Part shown: positions 1-3,455 of the stretch, in pieces
Position numbering within the stretch: position 1 is the first letter of the stretch
Layout: every line of letters starts with the position of its first letter
Assembly: GCA_016200025.1 (NCBI GenBank)
Contig: JACQFO010000045.1
Location: forward strand, 1 to 5,413
Direction: 5' to 3'
Length of the DNA: 5,413 nt
From: Nitrososphaerota archaeon
GTDB taxonomy: Archaea; Thermoproteota; Nitrososphaeria; Nitrososphaerales; Gagatemarchaeaceae
Program-made: the position numbers and the translations under genes
Notes under the pieces: model-generated
What the model saw: the letters and a program-made list of their open reading frames with translations, nothing else
Told to the model about the DNA's origin: nothing
The model's database searches: none

Positions 1-193
1 CCCAGTCGATCGCGACAGCGGTCCCGTGAAGGCCCTGGGTCGTGGGGTAAGGCTTCGCGTCGCCGTCCATCCTCGACGCCCCGAGGGCGCGGACCTTGTG
101 CCCGTTGTGCTCGCCGGTCACAGGGAAGAGGTCGGGCTTGGAGAGAAAGTTGGGGTCGATCGGGGCGGACTTGTACCCTGCGTCTCGCGTCAT
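1..193 (-). CDS. zfx: Zinc-containing ferredoxin, N-terminal part (runs off the window)
   Basis: Only the first 64 codons are present; the gene continues past base 1. The start is ATG at 193-191, and a TATA-like box 32 bases upstream implies an almost leaderless message. The peptide resembles the N-terminal extension of archaeal zinc-containing 7Fe/8Fe ferredoxins (Sulfolobus and Thermoplasma type): IDPNF at residues 12-16, GEHNGHKV at 27-34 and GLHGTAVAIDW at 54-64, aligning with IDPNY, GEHSGHKV and GIHGTIVGVDF. In that family three histidines of this extension plus one aspartate of the core bind zinc; the matching residues here are His29, His32 and His56. The gap between the second and third histidine is 24 residues rather than the 15 I recall for Sulfolobus, so a loop is enlarged. 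The two iron-sulfur cluster motifs would lie outside the window and cannot be checked. Family role: soluble cytoplasmic electron carrier for 2-oxoacid oxidoreductases. The family call rests on the extension alone. Confidence 0.75.
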   Translation of the reverse strand, partial: MTRDAGYKSAPIDPNFLSKPDLFPVTGEHNGHKVRALGASRMDGDAKPYPTTQGLHGTAVAIDW

Positions 194-220
194 ATTCTTG
201 CGTCTTCGTCTCTGAAAGGA

Positions 221-229
221 GGTTATAAG
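221..229 (-). promoter_or_regulatory. TATA box of the zinc-ferredoxin gene
   Basis: On the minus strand the sequence reads CTTATAACC, with the TTATAA core at 228-223. Its centre is 32 bases before the ferredoxin ATG at 193, so transcription would start near 200 and leave a leader of only a few bases. The box lies immediately after the rpiA stop codon (233-231). The ferredoxin therefore probably has its own promoter rather than depending only on read-through from rpiA. Confidence 0.55.
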
Positions 230-230
230 T

Positions 231-923
231 CTAATTGGGGTTTTTGAGGACGTCGAAAGTTCCGTCGTCCCTGAGCCTGTAGACGGTGATCGGCCTGAAG
301 GTGAAGATCCCCACCTCCGCGACCCCGGGGACGGACCTTAGCTTGGCTTCGAGTTTCTTCGGGTCTTCGACCGGCTCGAACATTGTATCTAGGATCAGGT
401 TCCCGTTTTCGGTAAAGTAGGGGTAGCCCTTGGGCATCAGCCTCTCCTCCGGGACGCCGCCCAGCAAGGACAGCTTCACCTTGGCGCTCTCCCTCGCCAG
501 GGGCACGACCTCGACGGGGACTCTGACGCCCTTCTCGCACAAAAGCTTGGTGAACTTGTTCTCGGCCGCGACTATGGCGATCGACTTTGCGCTCCCCATC
601 ACCACCTTCTCCCTGAGCAGCGCCCCTCCGCCTCCCTTGATCAGGTTTAGGCCCTCGTCCACCTGGTCGGCGCCGTCGACGACAAGGTCCACGGAGCCCC
701 TGAAGGGCACCAGGTCGATGCCGTTCCTGGAAGCCACGAGCTCGATCTGGGTCGAGGTCGGGACCCCGGAGACGCGCCGGCCCTTGGCGATGAGCAGCGG
801 CGAGAGCTCTTCAAGCAGCATGGCGACAGTGGAGCCGCTCCCAAGGCCCAGGGTCGCACTCGAGGCCAGCTTCTTCGACAGGTCCTGGGCGACTCCCTTC
901 AGCGCCTGCCTTAGTCGGTCCAT
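231..923 (-). CDS. rpiA: Ribose-5-phosphate isomerase A
   Basis: This cytoplasmic enzyme interconverts ribose 5-phosphate and ribulose 5-phosphate in pentose phosphate/ribulose metabolism and feeds nucleotide synthesis. The protein has 230 residues, the normal family size. Visible motifs are the phosphate-binding loop GLGSGST (26-32), VDGADQVDEG (82-91) and LIKGGGGALLREK (94-106). By comparison with the E. coli enzyme (Asp81, Asp84, Lys94, Glu103), the active-site residues are Asp83, Asp86, Lys96 and the catalytic base Glu105, all with conserved spacing. The ATG at 923-921 shares one base with the TGA of the upstream membrane coiled-coil gene (TGATG), so translation is probably coupled and no separate promoter is needed. 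The C-terminus (about 205-230) replaces the usual hydrophobic ADVVIVG-type strand with a more polar FRPITVYRLRDDGTF, perhaps a lineage feature. The family call is very secure. Confidence 0.96.
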   Translation of the reverse strand: MDRLRQALKGVAQDLSKKLASSATLGLGSGSTVAMLLEELSPLLIAKGRRVSGVPTSTQIELVASRNGIDLVPFRGSVDLVVDGADQVDEGLNLIKGGGGALLREKVVMGSAKSIAIVAAENKFTKLLCEKGVRVPVEVVPLARESAKVKLSLLGGVPEERLMPKGYPYFTENGNLILDTMFEPVEDPKKLEAKLRSVPGVAEVGIFTFRPITVYRLRDDGTFDVLKNPN

Positions 924-1588
924 CAGTCTTCCTGCTGCTTCTTGTTTAGATCGATCTCTTCGAGCTGGGCGATGGCGTCCATCACGTCCTCCCTGAGCTC
1001 CTTGACCCTGCGCTCGGACTCGCTCATCTGAGGCTTCGCCCTCTTCTCCACCGCCCTCTCGAGGTCGGTGGTGCGCTCGGCCCTGGTGGGCGCCTCCTTC
1101 TTCACCATCTCCGGGGCCGCGGCCCCCAGCCGCTGCTTCGCTGCGTCGAGCCTGCCTTCGATGTTCTGGATCTTCGTCTCGAAGAGGGTCACGAGTTCGT
1201 TCCTCAGGCCCTCGAGCTCGCCCACCTCGACGATCAGCTCCACGTCCTTGAGCTTGGACTGCAGGTCCTTGATCTGCTCGCTGTACCGCTTGGAGATCAT
1301 CTCCCTCTCCTCGCGGGTAATCCTTCCCTCGTTTTCAGCTTCGTAGAGCTTCATCAGCGCGGACGACAGCAGGTCCCTCTCTACCATGACCGTCCTCATC
1401 TCCCTCCTCGAGCGGTCGAGGTCCGAAGATGTAACCGAGGCCAGGGCGACTACACCCTTCGCGTCGCGGGCGGCAGCCACGACCTTCTGTGCCCTGGGGC
1501 GAGAGAAGAAGACAAAGTAGGTGACGACCCCCCCAAACCCGAGCCCGACCGCGCCCGCGACCAGGGCCGTGAAAAGGTCGAGCACCAT
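923..1588 (-). CDS. Membrane-anchored coiled-coil protein of unknown function
   Basis: I do not recognise a named family. The 221-residue product has one hydrophobic segment near the N-terminus (about 4-28, rich in Ala, Gly, Val and Phe) followed by RPRAQK, which suggests an uncleaved signal anchor with the rest in the cytoplasm. Most of the remainder is charged helix. Residues 78-105 (LMKLYEAENEGRITREEREM and following) resemble the short SHOCT-like motif in which an L-Y-x-x-x-x-x-G-x-I-T-x-E-E-pattern helix pair occurs. Predicted coiled coil covers about 100-155, then a Lys/Ala/Pro linker, then a last amphipathic helix at about 188-213. There are no cysteines or obvious catalytic residues, so a scaffold or tether role is more likely than an enzyme; that is inference. 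The start ATG at 1588-1586 lies 38 bases downstream of a TATA-like box, and the stop overlaps the rpiA start. The single-helix anchor plus coiled coil would also suit a division or cell-shape factor, but nothing here shows that. Confidence 0.85.
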   Translation of the reverse strand: MVLDLFTALVAGAVGLGFGGVVTYFVFFSRPRAQKVVAAARDAKGVVALASVTSSDLDRSRREMRTVMVERDLLSSALMKLYEAENEGRITREEREMISKRYSEQIKDLQSKLKDVELIVEVGELEGLRNELVTLFETKIQNIEGRLDAAKQRLGAAAPEMVKKEAPTRAERTTDLERAVEKRAKPQMSESERRVKELREDVMDAIAQLEEIDLNKKQQED

Positions 1589-1621
1589 CCTGGGTTCCTT
1601 CTCTCTCGTCAGGACGGTTCG

Positions 1622-1629
1622 CTATTAAA
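1622..1629 (-). promoter_or_regulatory. TATA-like box upstream of the coiled-coil gene and rpiA
   Basis: The minus strand reads TTTAATAG at 1629-1622, in the 83-base gap between the lsm stop and the coiled-coil start. Its centre is about 38 bases before the ATG at 1588, predicting a start near 1600 and a leader of about a dozen bases (AAGGAACCCAGG). It would drive the coiled-coil gene and rpiA together. The match to the archaeal TATA consensus is moderate, and read-through from lsm is an alternative. Confidence 0.4.
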
Positions 1630-1671
1630 GGTAGGTTCGTTGCTTCTGGGACGGAGAAGATTTCGTCGGGC

Positions 1672-1890
1672 CTAGGCTGGCGGCGGAGAGATAATTATGA
1701 TGTTGTCTCCCCTGACGATGAGCATGCCCAGCGAGGTGGACCTTCCCTCCTCGGTGACCTCCTCGGCGTTCTCGAGGGAGAGGTTCATGTGCTGGTCGAA
1801 GCCCTGGAGCGTCCCCCTGATCACCTTGCCTCCTTTCAGCTTGATGAGCACGGTCTTCCCGACGCTCTCGTCGAGGACTTTCACTGCCAT
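1672..1890 (-). CDS. lsm: Archaeal Sm-like (LSm/SmAP) RNA-binding protein
   Basis: Archaeal LSm proteins form six- or seven-membered rings that bind U-rich RNA in the cytoplasm and act in RNA processing and turnover. From ATG at 1890 the protein has 72 residues, the normal size for a single Sm fold. The Sm1 motif covers about residues 3-45 (KVLDESVGKTVLIKLKGGK, GTLQGFDQHMNLSLENAEEV) and Sm2 about 54-68 (LGMLIVRGDNIIIIS). The uridine-pocket residues correspond to His34, Asn36, Arg60 and Asp62, with exactly the H-x-N / R-x-D spacing of known archaeal Sm proteins. A TTG at 1902 in the same frame would add four residues (MSVD); the ATG is preferred for codon strength, but neither start has a Shine-Dalgarno match and the TTG is possible. 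An AT-rich box at 1931-1942 supplies the promoter, shared in divergent orientation with the PUA gene. The next gene downstream is not the ribosomal protein L37e gene that often accompanies archaeal lsm. Confidence 0.95.
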   Translation of the reverse strand: MAVKVLDESVGKTVLIKLKGGKVIRGTLQGFDQHMNLSLENAEEVTEEGRSTSLGMLIVRGDNIIIISPPPA

Positions 1891-1930
1891 GTCTACTGAC
1901 AAAAGGAGTTCCTGTTGCCGCCTCCCGAAT

Positions 1931-1942
1931 GGATTTATTTAA
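1931..1942. promoter_or_regulatory. Shared divergent promoter element between lsm and the PUA gene
   Basis: The plus strand reads GGATTTATTTAA, giving a plausible TATA box on both strands (ATTTATTTAA rightwards, TTAAATAAAT leftwards). Rightwards, its centre is about 28 bases before the TTG at 1966, so the PUA message would be leaderless or nearly so. Leftwards, transcription would start near 1911, giving lsm a leader of about 20 bases (8 if the TTG at 1902 is used). No second AT-rich box is seen between the two genes, so either one element serves both directions or the boxes overlap. The flanking BRE sequences that would set polarity cannot be decided by eye. Confidence 0.55.
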
Positions 1943-1965
1943 GGAATCATTCTCGGAATTCAAGT

Positions 1966-2445
1966 TTGAAGAAGTGGGTCCTGTCCCGGAGGGACTCGGC
2001 GGAGATCATCCAGAAGATAGAGGCCGCTCTCAAGGTAGACCTCAAGCTTCCGAAGTCGGCCCAGGCCGACTGCGCTGAGCCCGGCGACGGCGTGGTCTTC
2101 GTCGCCCTTGACGGCCTGGTCTTCGTGCAGGCAGGGGAGAAGTTCGTCCCGTTCCTCGGCTCGCAGGAGGCCCTGGGCCTGTTCCCCGGGGCGATGGTCG
2201 ACGAGGGGGCGATCAAGTTCCTCGTCAACGGCGCGGACGTGATGCGCCCGGGGATCAGGAGCTTCGACGACTGGGGCGAGGCGGGGAGGGTGGTGGTGGT
2301 CAGGGAGGAGAAGAAGGGGCGTGCGATCGCCATAGGGGTGGCCCAGGTTCCCAGCGCCGAAGCGAAGGGCATGACCAAGGGGAGCTGTCTGAAGAACCTG
2401 CATCACGTCGGGGACAGGTACTGGGAACTGCACAAAGCCGTCTGA
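1966..2445 (+). CDS. PUA-domain RNA-binding protein, MCT1/archaeal type
   Basis: The product from TTG at 1966 has 159 residues and two parts: an N-terminal pre-PUA domain (about 1-73, starting MKKWVLSRRDSAEIIQKIE and including FVPFLG at 60-65) and a C-terminal PUA domain (about 76-155) with the diagnostic VDEGAIKFLVNGADVMRPGI at 78-97. This layout is that of the archaeal relatives of eukaryotic MCT-1 and the N-terminal part of eIF2D. PUA domains bind structured RNA, and the eukaryotic relatives act on ribosomes in non-canonical initiation and recycling; the archaeal role is inferred only. The same frame is open back to a TTG at 1915 preceded by AAAGGAG at 1900-1906, but that longer version would run through the AT-rich promoter element and add 17 residues foreign to the family, so 1966 is preferred. 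The gene is divergent from lsm, another RNA-binding protein, and the pair may be co-regulated. Confidence 0.92.
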   Translation: MKKWVLSRRDSAEIIQKIEAALKVDLKLPKSAQADCAEPGDGVVFVALDGLVFVQAGEKFVPFLGSQEALGLFPGAMVDEGAIKFLVNGADVMRPGIRSFDDWGEAGRVVVVREEKKGRAIAIGVAQVPSAEAKGMTKGSCLKNLHHVGDRYWELHKAV

Positions 2446-2492
2446 GCCCCCGGGACGCGCGGACCGGGCGAGAAGTTTCACGCAACCCTCCC

Positions 2493-2500
2493 CTTATATG
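2493..2500 (+). promoter_or_regulatory. Distal TATA-like box upstream of sepF
   Basis: CTTATATG at 2493-2500 is a good archaeal TATA match within otherwise GC-rich sequence. It would start transcription near 2521, over 100 bases before the sepF ATG. It could therefore give sepF a long leader or drive a small RNA. The hairpin at 2500-2517 lies between the box and the predicted start, a position where an operator would act. Confidence 0.4.
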
Positions 2501-2517
2501 CCGAGAACGGTTTCGGC
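2500..2517 (+). repeat. Inverted repeat (7-bp stem, 4-base loop) beside the distal TATA box
   Basis: GCCGAGA (2500-2506) pairs with TTTCGGC (2511-2517) around the loop ACGG; six pairs are Watson-Crick and one is G-T. No T tract follows, so a classical intrinsic terminator is unlikely. Its place just after the TATA box fits a repressor site better than an RNA hairpin, but a short repeat of this kind can arise by chance. Confidence 0.3.
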
Positions 2518-2592
2518 CTCTCCTGAAGATTACTCTACAAGTTGGTCTAACTAATTCACATCTCTCGTAGAATTGCTGGCCCCGCCCTAAGG

Positions 2593-2601
2593 TTAATAAT
2601 A
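2593..2601 (+). promoter_or_regulatory. Proximal TATA-like box of sepF
   Basis: TTAATAATA at 2593-2601 is centred about 36 bases before the sepF ATG at 2633. It predicts a start near 2622-2624 and a leader of about ten bases. In that case the AAGGAGA at 2614-2620 would lie outside the transcript and could serve as a ribosome binding site only for messages from the distal promoter. Confidence 0.5.
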
Positions 2602-2632
2602 TGCCCGGGGCCCAAGGAGAAACACAAAGACA

Positions 2633-2929
2633 ATGTCAGGCGTGATACAGGAGCGCAAGATGGAAGGCAAGGTCAAGGAAATCCTCCTGAAGGCGATACC
2701 TCTGAAGAGCGTCGAAGACATCCCGAGGATCCAGGAGGACGTGACCAACAAGACGATAGTGATCCTCAAGGTCACCCCGCTGGCACAGAAGAGCCTAGAG
2801 GAACTGAAGTCGTCGGTCGAGCAGCTCTATGAGTTCGCGACTTCCGTGGGCGGAGACATTGCGAGGCTGGGCGACGAGAGGGTCGTGATCACACCGCCCG
2901 GCGTGAAGATCTGGCGCGGCCTGCAGTAG
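2633..2929 (+). CDS. sepF: Archaeal SepF cell division protein
   Basis: SepF anchors and organises the FtsZ ring at midcell in archaea that divide with FtsZ. This 98-residue protein is nearly all SepF domain (formerly DUF552), about 18-94: LLKAIPLKSVEDIPRIQEDV, then TIVILKVTPLAQKS (41-54), then LYEFATSVGGDIARLGDERV with the conserved GGD at 73-75 and LG at 79-80, ending VVITPPGVKIW. The start ATG at 2633 is the only one available, because an in-frame stop lies at 2597-2599 and no start codon intervenes. The N-terminus before the domain is only about 17 residues and mostly polar (MSGVIQERKMEGKVKE), so the amphipathic membrane-targeting helix described for other SepF proteins is not evident. 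The gene stands alone with its own promoter region and converges on the GNAT gene, overlapping it by 41 bases. No ftsZ is in the window. The family call is strong; the division role is from family knowledge. Confidence 0.9.
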   Translation: MSGVIQERKMEGKVKEILLKAIPLKSVEDIPRIQEDVTNKTIVILKVTPLAQKSLEELKSSVEQLYEFATSVGGDIARLGDERVVITPPGVKIWRGLQ

Positions 2930-3455
2930 CACCGGACGATTTCTTCAGGTCCAGCCGCATCTCCCAGGCTCTAACCCATCCAAGCTTGGAGTAGAGCTTC
3001 CTCCCCTCCTCGGACGCATGCAGGGTGGCGCGCCGATAGCCCCTCGCGGAGGCCCACCTCACGGCCCGGTCGACGATGACTGTTGCGAGGCCCAGCCTCC
3101 GGAACTCGGGCTCGGTGTACATCGACATCAGGTAGGGCTGGAGGCGGCCGAACCTGCTCGGCCTGGGCGGATGCTCGCGGAGCCAGACGCACCCCCCGGC
3201 TGCGACCTTCCCCTTCGGGCCCTCGACGAGGTAGCAGCGCAGGAGTCCCTTCTCAATCTTCTCAACTGCCCAATTCCTGTAGGCCCTGTCGCCTCGCCTG
3301 TGCTCCCCCTGCGTGGGGTGCCTCATGGCTTCGAACATCATGTGCCTCTGGTTGACCAGCGCGCCGATGTCATCCTTGTTGGCGAGTCGAACCTTGAAGC
3401 CGGGCGGCGGCTTTGGCCGGGCCCTCCCCCGATTGCTCTTGGAGCTTCTGCGCAA
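2889..3455 (-). CDS. GNAT-family N-acetyltransferase
   Basis: The product has 188 residues with a GNAT fold at about 20-170. It transfers an acetyl group from acetyl-CoA to an amine; the substrate cannot be told. Visible elements are FKVRLANKDDIGALVNQRHM (20-39, first strand and helix), PYLMSMYTEPEFRRLGLA (107-124) containing the acetyl-CoA pyrophosphate loop R/Q-x-x-G-x-G/A as R119-R-L-G122-L-A124, and ATLHASEEGRKLYSKLGW (143-160), the usual motif B ending. Both tails are basic and low in complexity (RRSSKSNRGRARPKPPPG; GRARSSRRA). The only start giving the whole domain is TTG at 3455-3453, directly after the fttA TGA (3458-3456) and in the same frame, with no Shine-Dalgarno sequence seen. 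Expression thus probably depends on coupling to fttA. The 3' end runs 41 bases into sepF on the opposite strand. Confidence 0.87.
   Translation of the reverse strand: MRRSSKSNRGRARPKPPPGFKVRLANKDDIGALVNQRHMMFEAMRHPTQGEHRRGDRAYRNWAVEKIEKGLLRCYLVEGPKGKVAAGGCVWLREHPPRPSRFGRLQPYLMSMYTEPEFRRLGLATVIVDRAVRWASARGYRRATLHASEEGRKLYSKLGWVRAWEMRLDLKKSSGATAGRARSSRRAV

Larger units (their letters stand above)
2446..2632 (+). other. Non-coding upstream region of sepF (187 bases)
   Basis: No convincing open reading frame is present on either strand; the only plus-strand ATG frame from 2498 ends after 18 codons. Base composition shifts from GC-rich (2446-2490) to markedly AT-richer (2521-2600). The stretch carries a strong TATA-like box at 2493-2500, a 7-bp hairpin at 2500-2517, an imperfect inverted repeat (2534-2541 with 2564-2571, one mismatch) and a second TATA-like box at 2593-2601. 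There is no T-rich tract typical of an archaeal terminator after the PUA gene. I find no tRNA signature (no TTCRA arm with a 3' acceptor match) and no clear C/D box pair. Confidence 0.5.

Noticed and set aside
211..230. Perfect-looking Shine-Dalgarno AAAGGAGGT on the plus strand at 215-223
   Set aside because: No plus-strand gene follows; the next bases are the end of rpiA read backwards. The same sequence on the minus strand is the stretch after the ferredoxin TATA box.
430..996. A 188-codon plus-strand open frame opposite rpiA
   Set aside because: Antisense to a secure enzyme gene; Ser/Pro/Thr-rich with no domain.
1900..1917. AAAGGAG followed by TTG at 1915 as the start of the PUA gene
   Set aside because: Spacing is good, but the added 17 residues do not fit the family start and would place the only promoter-like element inside the gene. 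Kept as an alternative only.
1625..1963. A longer minus-strand frame covering lsm
   Set aside because: It is an out-of-frame overlap. The Sm1 and Sm2 motifs are in the other frame.
2498..2554. An 18-codon plus-strand ATG frame before sepF
   Set aside because: Too short, no ribosome binding site, and its ATG lies within the TATA-like box.
2500..2590. Possible tRNA or C/D box RNA
   Set aside because: No T-arm consensus, no acceptor pairing, and no convincing RTGATGA/CTGA box pair on either strand.
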